This document shows, piece by piece, positions 12,720-23,227 of a DNA stretch of 64,000 nucleotides. This stretch comes from Calendula officinalis (lineage: Eukaryota; Streptophyta; Magnoliopsida; Asterales; Asteraceae), in contig OY970830.1 in the NCBI GenBank assembly GCA_963853835.1, positions 50,172,401 to 50,236,400 of the forward strand. The letters are read 5' to 3'. Each line of letters starts with the position of its first letter. Position 1 is the first letter of the stretch. A program made the position numbers and the translations under genes. The notes under the pieces are model-generated. The model was not told where the DNA came from and did not search any database. It saw only the letters and a program-made list of their open reading frames with translations.

Positions 12720-15700
12720 GAGCCTCGAGCCTCGAGCCTTGATCCTGGAGCCTTAAGCCTTGAGCGTTGAGCCTTGAGCATTGACCCTTGAGCGTTGACC
12801 CTTGAGCATTGACCCTTGAGCCTTGACCCTTGAGCATTGACCCTTGAGCATTGACCCTTGAGCCTTGGCCCTTGAGCCTTGACCCTTGAGCCTTGAGCCT
12901 TGACCATTGAGCCTTAAGCCTTGAGCCATGAGGCTTGAGCCTTGTGCCTTGATCCTTGACCCTTGAGCCTTGAGCCTTGAGCCTTGAGCCTTGAGCCTTG
13001 AGCCTTGACACTTGAGCCTTGAGCCTTTACTCATACCGTTGCGCCTTAAGCCTTGCGCCTTGAGCCTCGAGCCTTAAAACTTGAGCCTTGAGCCTTGACC
13101 CTTGAGCGTTCACCCTTGAGTCTTGAGCCTTGAGCCTTGAGCCTTGAGCCTTGAGCCTTGAGCCTTGAACCTTGACCCTTGAGCGTTGAGCATTGAGCCA
13201 TGAGAATTGAGCCTTGAGCCTTGAAACTGGTGACTTAAGCCTTCACTCTTGACCCTTGCGCCTTGAGCCTTGCGCCTTGAGCCTTGAGCCTTGATCCTCT
13301 AGCCTTGAGCCTCGAGCCTTGAGCCTTGAGCCTTGAGCCTTGAGCCTTGAGCCTTGAGCGTTGAGCATTGACCCTTGAGCATTGACCCTTGAGCATTGAC
13401 CCTTGAGTCTTGACCCTTGAGCATTGACCCTTGAGCATTGACCCTTGAGCCTTGACCCTTGAGGCTTGACCCTTGAGCCTTGAGTCTTTAGCCTTTAGCC
13501 TCGACCCTTGAGCCTTAAGCGTTGAGCCATGAGCCTTGAGCCTTGTGCCTTGAGTTTTAATCCATGAGTCCTGAGCCTTTAGCCTTTATCCTTGACCCTT
13601 GAGCCTTAAGCCTTGAGCCATGAGCCTTGAGCCTTGTGCCTTGAGTTTTAATCCATGAGTCTTGAGCCTTGAGTCTTTATCCTTGACCCTTGAGCCTTAA
13701 GCCTTGAGCCATGAGCCTTGAGCCTTGTGCCTTGATCCTCTAGCCTTGAGCTTTGAGCCTTGAGCCTTGAGCCTTGAGCCTTGAGCCTTGAGCCTTGAGC
13801 CTTGAGCCTTGAGCCTTGAGCCTTGAGCCTTGAGCTTTGAGCCTTGAGCCTTGAGCCTAGAGCCTTGACCCTTGAGCCTTGAGCCTTGAGCCTTGACACT
13901 TGAGCCTTGAGCCTTGACTCATACCCTTGCGCCTTGAGCCTTGAGCCTTGACACTTGAGCCTTGAGCCTTGACTCATACCGTTGCCCCTTGAGCCTTGCG
14001 CCTTGAGCCTCGAACCTTAAAACTTGAGCCTTGAGCCTTGACCCTTGAGCGTTTGCCCTTGAGCCTTGAGCCTTGAGCCTTGACCCTTGAGCATTGAGCC
14101 TTGAGCCATGAGAATTGCGCCTTGAGCCTTGAAACTGGTGACTTAAGCCTTCACTCTTGACCCTTGCTCCTTGAGTCTTGCGCCTTGAGACTTGAGACTT
14201 GAGCCTTGAGCCTTGAGCCTTGAGCCTTGAGCCTTGAGCCTTGAGCCTTGAGCCTTGAGCCTTGAGCCTTGAGCCTTGAGCCATGAGCCTTGAGCCTTGA
14301 TCCTCTACCCTTGAGCCTTGAGCCTTGAAACTTGAGACTTGAGCCTTGACTCTTGACCCTTGCACCTTCAGCGCGTTCGCCCTTGAGCCTTGAGCCTTGA
14401 GCCTTGAGGCTTGAGCCTTGAGCCTTGAGCCTTGAGCCTTGAGCCTTGAGCCATGAGAATTGAGCCTTGAGCCTTGAAACTGGTGACTTAAGCCTTCACT
14501 CTTGACCCTTGCGCCTTGAGCCTTGCGCCTTGAGACTTGAGACTTGAGCCTTGAGCCTTGAGCCTTGAGCCTTGAGCCTTGCGGCTTGAGCCTCGAGCCT
14601 CGAGCCTTGAAACTTGAGCCTTGACCCTTGAGCGTTTGCCCTTGAGCCTTGAGCCTTTACCCTTGAGCCTTGAGCCTTGAGCCTTGAGCCTTGTGCCTTG
14701 TGCCTTGAGCCTTGTGCCTTGAGCCTTGAGCCTTGAGCCTTGAGCCTTGAGCCTTGAGCCTTGAGCCTTGAGCCTTGAGGCTTGAGCCTGAAGGCTCGAG
14801 CCTCGAGCCTCGAGCCTTGATCCTGGAGCCTTAAGCCTTGAGCGTTGAGCCTTGAGCATTGACCCTTGAGCGTTGACCCTTGAGCATTGACCCTTGAGCC
14901 TTGACCCTTGAGCATTGACCCTTGAGCATTGACCCTTGAGCCTTGGCCCTTGAGCCTTGACCCTTGAGCCTTGACCCTTGAGCCTTAAGCCTTGAGCCAT
15001 GAGGCTTGAGCCTTGTGCCTTGATCCTTGACCCTTGAGCCTTGAGCCTTGACACTTGAGCCTTGAGCCTTTACTCATACCGTTGCGCCTTAAGCCTTGCG
15101 CCTTGAGCCTCGAGCCTTAAAACTTGAGCCTTGAGCCTTGACCCTTGAGCGTTCACCCTTGAGTCTTGAGCCTTGAGCCTTGACCCTTGAGCCTTGAGCC
15201 TTGAGCCTTGAGCCTTGAACCTTGACCCTTGAGCGTTCAGCATTGAGCCATGAGAATTGAGCCTTGAGCCTTGAAACTGGTGACTTAAGCCTTCACTCTT
15301 GACCCTTGCGCCTTGATCCTTGCGCCTTGAGCCTTGAGCCTTGATCCTCTAGCCTTGAGCCTCGAGCCTTGAGCCTTGAGCCTTGAGCCTTGAGCGGTGA
15401 GCATTGACCCTTGAGCATTGACCCTTGAGCATTGACCCTTGAGTCTTGACCCTTGAGCATTGACCCTTGAGCATTGACCCTTGAGCCTTGACCCTTGAGC
15501 CTTGACCCTTGAGCCTTGAGTCTTTAGCCTTTAGCCTCGACCCTTGAGCCTTAAGCGTTGAGCCATGAGCCTTGAGCCTTGTGCCTTGAGTTTTAATCCA
15601 TGAGTCCTGAGCCTTTAGCCTTTATCCTTGACCCTTGAGCCTTAAGCCTTGAGCCATGAGCCTTGAGCCTTGTGCCTTGAGTTTTAATCCATGAGTCTTG

Positions 15701-18700
15701 AGCCTTGAGTCTTTATCCTTGACCCTTGAGCCTTAAGCCTTGAGCCATGAGCCTTGAGCCTTGTGCCTTGATCCTCTAGCCTTGAGCTTTGAGCCTTGAG
15801 CCTTGAGCCTTGAGCCTTGAGCCTTGAGCCTTGAGCCTTGAGCCTTGAGCCTTGAGCTTTGAGCCTTGAGCCTTGAGCCTAGAGCCTTGACCCTTGAGCC
15901 TTGACACTTGAGCCTTGAGCCTTGACTCATACCCTTGCGCCTTGAGCCTTGCGGCTTGAGCCTCGAGCCTTGAAACTTGAGCCTTGACCCTTGAGCATTC
16001 GCCCTTGAGCCTTGAGCCTTTACCTTTGAGCCTTGAGCCTTGAGCCTTGAGCCTTGAGCCTTGAGCCTGGAGCCTGGAGCCTTGAGCCTTGAGCCTTGTT
16101 CCTTGAGCCTTGAGCCTTGAGCCTTGAGCCTTGAGCCTTGAGCCTTGACACTTGAGCCTTGAGCCTTGACTCATACCGTTGACCCTTGAGCCTTGCGCCT
16201 TGAGCCTCGAGCCTTAAAACTTGAGCCTTGAGCCTTGACCCTTGAGCATTTGCCCTTGAGCCTTGAGCCTTGAGCCTTGACCCTTGAGCATTGAGCCTTG
16301 AGCCATGAGAATTGAGCCTTGAGCCTTGAAACTGGTGACTTCAGCCTTCACTCTTGACCCTTGCTCCTTGAGCCTTGCGCCTTGAGACTTGAGACTTGAG
16401 CCTTGAGCCTTGAGCCTTGAGACTTGAGCCTTGAGCCTTGAGCCTTGAGCCTTGAGCCATGAGCCTTGAGCCTTGAGCCTTGAGCCTTGACTCATACCGT
16501 TGCCCCTTGAGCCTTGCGCCTTGAGCCTCGAACCTTAAAACTTGAGCCTTGAGCCTTGACCCTTGAGCGTTTGCCCTTGAGCCTTGAGCCTTGAGCCTTG
16601 ACCCTTGAGCATTGAGCCTTGAGCCATGAGAATTGCGCCTTGAGCCTTGAAACTGGTGACTTAAGCCTTCACTCTTGACCCTTGCTCCTTGAGTCTTGCG
16701 CCTTGAGACTTGAGACTTGAGCCTTGAGCCTTGAGCCTTGAGCCTTAAGCCTTGAGCCTTGAGCCTTGAGCCATGAGCCTTGAGCCATGAGCCTTGAGCC
16801 TTGATCCTCTACCCTTGAGCCTTGAGCCTTGAAACTTGAGACTTGAGCCTTGACTCTTGACCCTTGCGCCTTCAGCGCGTTCGCCCTTGAGCCTTGAGCC
16901 TTGAGCCTTGAGGCTTGAGCCTTGAGCCTTGAGCCTTGAGCCTTGAGCCTTGAGCGTTGAGCCTTGAGCCATGAGAATTGAGCCTTGAGCCTTGAAACTG
17001 GTGACTTAAGCCTTCACTCTTGACCCTTGCGCCTTGAGCCTTGCGCCTTGAGACTTAAGACTTGAGCCTTGAGCCTTGAGCCTTGAGCCTTGAGCCTTGC
17101 GGCTTGAGCCTCGAGCCTCGAGCCTTGAAACTTGAGCCTTGACCCTTGAGCGTTTGCCCTTGAGCCTTGAGCCTTTACCCTTGAGCCTTGAGCCTTGAGC
17201 CTTGAGCCTTGTGCCTTGTGCCTTGAGCCTTGTGCCTTGAGCCTTGAGCCTTGAGCCTTGAGCCTTGAGCCTTGAGCCTTGAGCCTTGAGCCTTGAGCCT
17301 GAAGGCTCGAGCCTCGAGCCTCGAGCCTTGATCCTGGAGCCTTAAGCCTTGAGCGTTGAGCCTTGAGCATTGACCCTTGAGCGTTGACCCTTTAGCATTG
17401 ACCCTTGAGCCTTGACCCTTGAGCATTGACCCTTGAGCATTGACCCTTGAGCCTTGGCCCTTGAGCCTTGACCCTTGAGCCTTGACCCTTGAGCCTTAAG
17501 CCTTGAGCCATGAGGCTTGAGCCTTGTGCCTTGATCCTTGACCCTTGAGCCTTGAGCCTTGACACTTGAGCCTTGAGCCTTTACTCATACCGTTGCGCCT
17601 TAAGCCTTGCGCCTTGAGCCTCGAGCCTTAAAACTTGAGCCTTGAGCCTTGACCCTTGAGCGTTCACCCTTGAGTCTTGAGCCTTGAGCCTTAAGCCTTG
17701 AGCCTTGAGCCTTGAACCTTGACCCTTGAGCGTTGAGCATTGAGCCATGAGAATTGAGCCTTGAGCCTTGAAACTGGTGACTTAAGCCTTCACTCTTGAC
17801 CCTTGCGCCTTGATCCTTGCGCCTTGAGCCTTGAGCCTTGATCCTCTAGCCTTGAGCCTCGAGCCTTGAGCCTTGAGCCTTGAGCCTTGAGCGGTGAGCA
17901 TTGACCCTTGAGCATTGACCCTTGAGCATTGACCCTTGAGTCTTGACCCTTGAGCATTGACCCTTGAGCATTGACCCTTGAGCCTTGACCCTTGAGCCTT
18001 GACCCTTGAGCCTTGAGTCTTTAGCCTTTAGCCTCGACCCTTGAGCCTTAAGCGTTGAGCCATGAGCCTTGAGCCTTGTGCCTTGAGTTTTAATCCATGA
18101 GTCCTGAGCCTTTAGCCTTTATCCTTGACCCTTGAGCCTTAAGCCTTGAGCCATGAGCCTTGAGCCTTGTGCCTTGAGTTTTAATCCATGAGTCTTGAGC
18201 CTTGAGTCTTTATCCTTGACCCTTGAGCCTTAAGCCTTGAGCCATGAGCCTTGAGCCTTGTGCCTTGATCCTCTAGCCTTGAGCTTTGAGCCTTGAGCCT
18301 TGAGCCTTGAGCCTTGAGCCTTGAGCCTTGAGCCTTGAGCCTTGAGCCTTGAGCCTTGAGCCTTGAGCCTTGAGCTTTGAGCCTTGAGCCTTGAGCCTAG
18401 AGCCTTGACCCTTGAGCCTTGAGCCTTGACACTTGAGCCTTGAGCCTTGACTCATACCCTTGCGCCTTGAGCCTTGCGGCTTGAGCCTCGAGCCTTGAAA
18501 CTTGAGCCTTGACCCTTGAGCATTCGCCCTTGAGCCTTGAGCCTTTACCTTTGAGCCTTGAGCCTTGAGCCTTGAGCCTTGAGCCTTGAGCCTGGAGCCT
18601 GGAGCCTTGAGCCTTGAGCCTTGTTCCTTGAGCCTTGAGCCTTGAGCCTTGAGCCTTGAGCCTTGAGCCTTGACACTTGAGCCTTGAGCCTTGACTCATA

Positions 18701-21700
18701 CCGTTGACCCTTGAGCCTTGCGCCTTGAGCCTCGAGCCTTAAAACTTGAGCCTTGAGCCTTGACCCTTGAGCATTTGCCCTTGAGCCTTGAGCCTTGAGC
18801 CTTGACCCTTGAGCATTGAGCCTTGAGCCATGAGAATTGAGCCTTGAGCCTTGAAACTGGTGACTTCAGCCTTCACTCTTGACCCTTGCTCCTTGAGCCT
18901 TGCGCCTTGAGACTTGAGACTTGAGCCTTGAGCCTTGAGCCTTGAGCCTTGAGCCTTGAGCCTTGAGCCTTGAGCCTTGAGCCTTGAGCCATGAGCCTTG
19001 AGCCTTGATCCTCTAGCCTTGAGCCTTGAGCCTTGAAACTTGAGACTTGAGCCTTGACTCTTGACCCTTGCGCCTTCAGCGCGTTCGCCCTTGAGCCTTG
19101 AGCCTTGAGGCTTGAGCCTTGAGGCTTGAGCCTTGAGCCTTGAGCGTTGAGCCTTGAGCCATGAGAATTGAGCCTTGAGCCTTGAAACTGGTGACTTAAG
19201 CCTTCACTCTTGACCCTTGCGCCTTGAGCCTTGCGCCTTGAGACTTGAGACTTGAGCCTTGAGCCTTGAGCCTTGAGCCTTGAGCCTTGCGGCTTGAGCC
19301 TCGAGCCTCGAGCCTTGAAACTTGAGCCTTGACCCTTGAGCGTTTGCCCTTGAGCCTTGAGCCTTTACCCTTGAGCCTTGAGCCTTGAGCCTTGAGCCTT
19401 GTGCCTTGTGCCTTGAGCCTTGTGCCTTGAGCCTTGAGCCTTGAGCCTTGAGCCTTGAGCCTTGAGCCTTGAGCCTTGAGCCTGGAGCCTTGAGCCTGAA
19501 GGCTCGAGCCTCGAGCCTCGAGCCTTGATCCTGGAGCCTTAAGCCTTGAGCGTTGAGCCTTGAGCATTGACCCTTGAGCGTTGACCCTTGAGCATTGACC
19601 CTTGAGCCTTGACCCTTGAGCATTGACCCTTGAGCATTGACCCTTGAGCCTTGCCCCTTGAGCCTTGACCCTTGAGCCTTGACCCTTGAGCCTTAAGCCT
19701 TGAGCCATGAGGCTTGAGCCTTGTGCCTTGATCCTTGACCCTTGAGCCTTGAGCCTTGACACTTGAGCCTTGAGCCTTTACTCATACCGTTGCGCCTTAA
19801 GCCTTGCGCCTTGAGCCTCGAGCCTTAAAACTTGAGCCTTGAGCCTTGACCCTTGAGCGTTCACCCTTGAGTCTTGAGCCTTGAGCCTTGAGCCTTGAGC
19901 CTTGAGCCTTGAGCCTTGAGCCTTGAACCTTGACCCTTGAGCGTTGAGCATTGAGCCATGAGAATTGAGCCTTGAGCCTTGAAACTGGTGACTTAAGCCT
20001 TCACTCTTGACCCTTGCGCCTTGATCCTTGCGCCTTGAGCCTTGAGCCTTGATCCTCTAGCCTTGAGCCTCGAGCCTTGAGCCTTGAGCCTTGAGCCTTG
20101 AGCGGTGAGCATTGACCCTTGAGCATTGACCCTTGAGCATTGACCCTTGAGTCTTGACCCTTGAGCATTGACCCTTGAGCATTGACCCTTGAGCCTTGAC
20201 CCTTGAGCCTTGACCCTTGAGCCTTGAGTCTTTAGCCTTTAGCCTCGACCCTTGAGCCTTAAGCGTTGAGCCATGAGCCTTGAGCCTTGTGCCTTGAGTT
20301 TTAATCCATGAGTCCTGAGCCTTTAGCCTTTATCCTTGACCCTTGAGCCTTAAGCCTTGAGCCATGAGCCTTGAGCCTTGTGCCTTGAGTTTTAATCCAT
20401 GAGTCTTGAGCCTTGAGTCTTTATCCTTGACCCTTGAGCCTTAAGCCTTGAGCCATGAGCCTTGAGCCTTGTGCCTTGATCCTCTAGCCTTGAGCTTTGA
20501 GCCTTGAGCCTTGAGCCTTGAGCCTTGAGCCTTGAGCCTTGAGCCTTGAGCCTTGAGCCTTGAGCCTTGAGCTTTGAGCCTTGAGCCTTGAGCCTAGAGC
20601 CTTGACCCTTGAGCCTTGAGCCTTGACACTTGAGCCTTGAGCCTTGACTCATACCCTTGCGCCTTGAGCCTTGCGGCTTGAGCCTCGAGCCTTGAAACTT
20701 GAGCCTTGATCCTTGAGCATTCGCCCTTGAGCCTTGAGCCTTTACCTTTGAGCCTTGAGCCTTGAGCCTTGAGCCTTGAGCCTTGAGCCTGGAGCCTGGA
20801 GCCTTGAGCCTTGAGCCTTGTTCCTTGAGCCTTGAGCCTTGAGCCTTGAGCCTTGAGCCTTGAGCCTTGAGCCTTGAGCCTTGACACTTGAGCCTTGAGC
20901 CTTGACTCATACCGTTGACCCTTGAGCCTTGCGCCTTGAGCCTCGAGCCTTAAAACTTGAGCCTTGAGCCTTGACCCTTGAGCATTTGCCCTTGAGCCTT
21001 GAGCCTTGAGCCTTGACCCTTGAGCATTGAGCCTTGAGCCATGAGAATTGAGCCTTGAGCCTTGAAACTGGTGACTTCAGCCTTCACTCTTGACCCTTGC
21101 TCCTTGAGCCTTGCGCCTTGAGACTTGAGACTTGAGCCTTGAGCCTTGAGCCTTGAGACTTGAGCCTTGAGCCTTGAGCCTTGAGCCTTGAGCCATGAGC
21201 CTTGAGCCTTGATCCTCTAGCCTTGAGCCTTGAGCCTTGAAACTTGAGACTTGAGCCTTGACTCTTGACCCTTGCGCCTTCAGCGCGTTCGCCCTTGAGC
21301 CTTGAGCCTTGAGCCTTGAGCCTTGAGCCTTGAGCCTTGAGCCTTGAGCCTTGACCCTTGACCCTTGAGCGTCGAGCCTTGAGCCATGAGAATTGAGCCT
21401 TGAGCCTTGAAACTGGTGACTTAAGCCTTCACTCTTGACCCTTGCGCCTTGAGCCTTACGCCTTGAGACTTGAGACTTGAGCCTTGAGCCTTGAGCCTCG
21501 AGCCTTGCGGCTTGAGCCTCGAGCCTCGAGCCTGGAAACTTGAGCCTTGACCCTTGAGCGTTTGCCCTTGAGCCTTGAGCCTTTACGCTTGAGCCTTGAG
21601 CCTTGAGCCTTGTGCCTTGAGCCTTGAGCCTTGTGCCTTGAGCCTTGAGCCTTGAGCCTTGAGCCTTGAGCCTTGAGCCTTGAGCCTGAAGGCTCGAGCC

Positions 21701-22615
21701 TCGAGCCTCGAGCCTTGATCCTGGAGCCTTAAGCCTTGAGCGTTGAGCGTTGAGCCTTGAGCATTGACCCTTGACCGTTGACCTTTGAGCATTGACCCTT
21801 GAGCCTTGACCCTTGAGCATTGACCCTTGAGCATTGACCCTTGAGCCTTGGCCCTTGAGCCTTGACCCTTGAGCCTTGAGCCTTTAGTCTTGACCCTTGA
21901 GCCTTAAGCCTTGAGCCATGAGGCTTGAGCCTTGTGCCTTGATCCTTGACCCTTGAGCCTTGAGCCTTGAGCCTTGACACTTGAGCCTTGAGCCTTTACT
22001 CATACCGTTGCGCCTTAAGCCTTGCGCCTTGAGCCTCGAGCCTTAAAACTTGAGCCTTGAGCCTTGACCCTTGAGCGTTCGCCCTTGAGTCTTGAGCCTT
22101 GAGCCTTGAGCCTTGAGCCTTGAACCTTGACCCTTGAGCGTTGAGCATTGAGCCATGAGAATTGAGCCTTGAGCCTTGAAACTGGTGACTTAAGCCTTCA
22201 CTCTTGACCCTTGCGCCTTGAGCCTTGCGCATTGAGCCTTGAGCCTTGATCCTCTAGCCTTGAGCCTCGAGTCTTGAGCCTTGAGCCTTGAGCGTTGAGC
22301 ATTGACCCTTGAGCATTGACCCTTGAGCATTGACCCTTGAGCCTTGACCCTTGAGCATTGACCCTTGAGCATTGACCCTTGAGCCTTGACCCTTGAGCCT
22401 TGACCCTTGAGCCTTGAGCCTTTAGCCTTTAGCCTCGACCCTTGAGCCTTAAGCGTTGAGCCATGAGCCTTGAGCCTTGTGCCTTGAGTTTTAATCCATG
22501 AGTCCTGAGCCTTTAGCCTTTAGCCTTGACGCTTGAGCCTTAAGCCTTAAGCCATGAGCCTTGAGCCTTGTGCCTTGAGTTTTAATCCATGAATCTTGAG
22601 CCTTGAGTCTTTATC

Positions 22616-22620
22616 CTTGA
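22616..22620. repeat. Target-site duplication of Copia-A, left copy
   Basis: CTTGA immediately before the LTR start TGTTAAGG matches CTTGA at 30412-30416 right after the 3' LTR. The target word is part of the satellite heptamer. Confidence 0.9.
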
Positions 22621-22828
22621 TGTTAAGGCAAAAAGCCTTGCCCCTTTGGATCTTAAGATAACAAAACAACCTAGACTAGCTTTGATTTATATGTAGAATA
22701 ATATAGCTAAGTTTAGGTCTGATACTGAGTGATCAGTATTGGAACTCAGTATCAGTACTCAATATCAGATAGTGATACTGAGTACAAGGACTGAGTAGAA
22801 GGACTTAGTGATACTCAGTATAGTAACG

Positions 22829-22857
22829 GACTAAGATCAAATCCCTTGATCTTAGTC
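22829..22857. repeat. 12-bp perfect inverted repeat in LTR U3
   Basis: GACTAAGATCAA and TTGATCTTAGTC are exact reverse complements separated by five bases (ATCCC). The same hairpin is present in the 3' LTR. It lies about 60 bp upstream of the TATA box and could be a cruciform, a dimeric factor site or, if transcribed from the other LTR, an RNA hairpin. Confidence 0.7.
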
Positions 22858-22882
22858 ATTTTCCTTACTTAGTCCTTCGGTT

Positions 22883-22946
22883 ACTCCTTTGCTCATCATG
22901 TAAGATCTCTATAACATTATAAATAGAGATCATCTTGCAAAGGAGT
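22883..22946. promoter_or_regulatory. LTR core promoter: TATA box inside nested inverted repeat
   Basis: TATAAATA at 22918-22925 is a strong plant TATA box. It lies in a 64-bp interrupted palindrome: outer arms ACTCCTTTGC (22883-22892) and GCAAAGGAGT (22937-22946), inner arms GATCTCTAT and ATAGAGATC flanking the TATA region. Transcription would be expected to start some 25-35 bp downstream, making the 3' arm part of the RNA leader. The 3' LTR has one substitution in the outer arm (ACACCTTTGC). Confidence 0.7.
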
Positions 22947-23131
22947 ACTCACCAATTCACTTTACACTTTCACATCTTTGTAATTGATTAGTGGTCTTGT
23001 TATTCCGCAACAAGCCACATTTAGTGGATTTATACATTTGACTCATATCTTGTTCTTATACAATATTTGTCTTAGTGCTATAATTAACCAATCAATTAAC
23101 CAACTAAACCAGGGTGTTGTGACCTAACAAC

Positions 23132-23143
23132 TGGTATCAGAGC
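23132..23143 (+). other. Primer-binding site of Copia-A (tRNA-iMet)
   Basis: TGGTATCAGAGC begins two bases after the 5' LTR. It is the standard Copia primer site, complementary to the 3' end of initiator methionine tRNA. Confidence 0.93.
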
Positions 23144-23227
23144 AGGCTAAATAAACTCTTATTTAGTCGATCTATAACCCTGGCAGCCATTTCCTACATT
23201 TATCCCTCCAACACTCAAAAATCCAAA

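Larger units (their letters stand above)
1..22620 (+). repeat. Heptamer satellite TTGAGCC, first block
   Basis: Nearly every base belongs to 7-bp units of consensus TTGAGCC, all in one orientation. Common variants are TTGACCC, TTTAGCC, TTGCGCC, TTGTGCC, TCGAGCC, TTAAGCC, GTTGAGC and CATTGAC-type words. Longer landmarks recur, such as CTCATACC, GTTTTAATCCATGAGTC and GAAACTGGTGACTT. Long runs of perfect units (for example 770-860 and 880-965) alternate with variant-rich stretches. No gene is visible here. All long minus-strand ORFs are readings of the repeat with a Ser-Arg-Leu-Lys-Ala-Gln-Gly period. The block ends exactly at the Copia-A insertion. Confidence 0.97.
9311..22620 (+). repeat. Higher-order repeat domain 2 (2.0-2.5 kb units)
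   Basis: The word CAGCGCGTTCGCCC, which contains a 2-nt phase slip, occurs at 9311, 12333, 14369, 16873, 19077 and 21281, and again at 31721 beyond Copia-A. Spacings are 3022, 2036, 2504, 2204 and 2204 bp. If the 7791-bp element plus its 5-bp duplication is removed, the last interval is about 2644 bp. Between landmarks the order of variants is the same in each unit: GAAACTGGTGACTT, GCGGCTTGAG, GAAACTTGAG, CCTGAAGGCTCGAG, CTTAAAACTT, AGCGTTCACCC or a near variant, and two TTTTAATCCATGAGTC words. These are tandem copies homogenised after divergence of the heptamers. Confidence 0.8.
22621..23129 (+). repeat. Copia-A 5' LTR
   Basis: The 509-bp LTR starts TGTTAAGG and ends CCTAACA (TG...CA). It aligns base for base without gaps to 29903-30411. 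Differences I saw are at six places, including CTCAATATC/CTCAGTATC, GGACTTAG/GGACTGAG, ACTCCTTT/ACACCTTT, GTTATT/GTCATT, ACATTTAG/ACACTTAG and the end CTAACA/TTACA. The U3 part is dense in ATACTGAGT-type words and their complements, and a TATA box lies inside an inverted repeat. Confidence 0.95.

Noticed and set aside
1..22620. A CRISPR-like or direct-repeat-spacer array.
   Set aside because: There are no unique spacers; the units are contiguous 7-bp repeats in a plant-type context with LTR elements.
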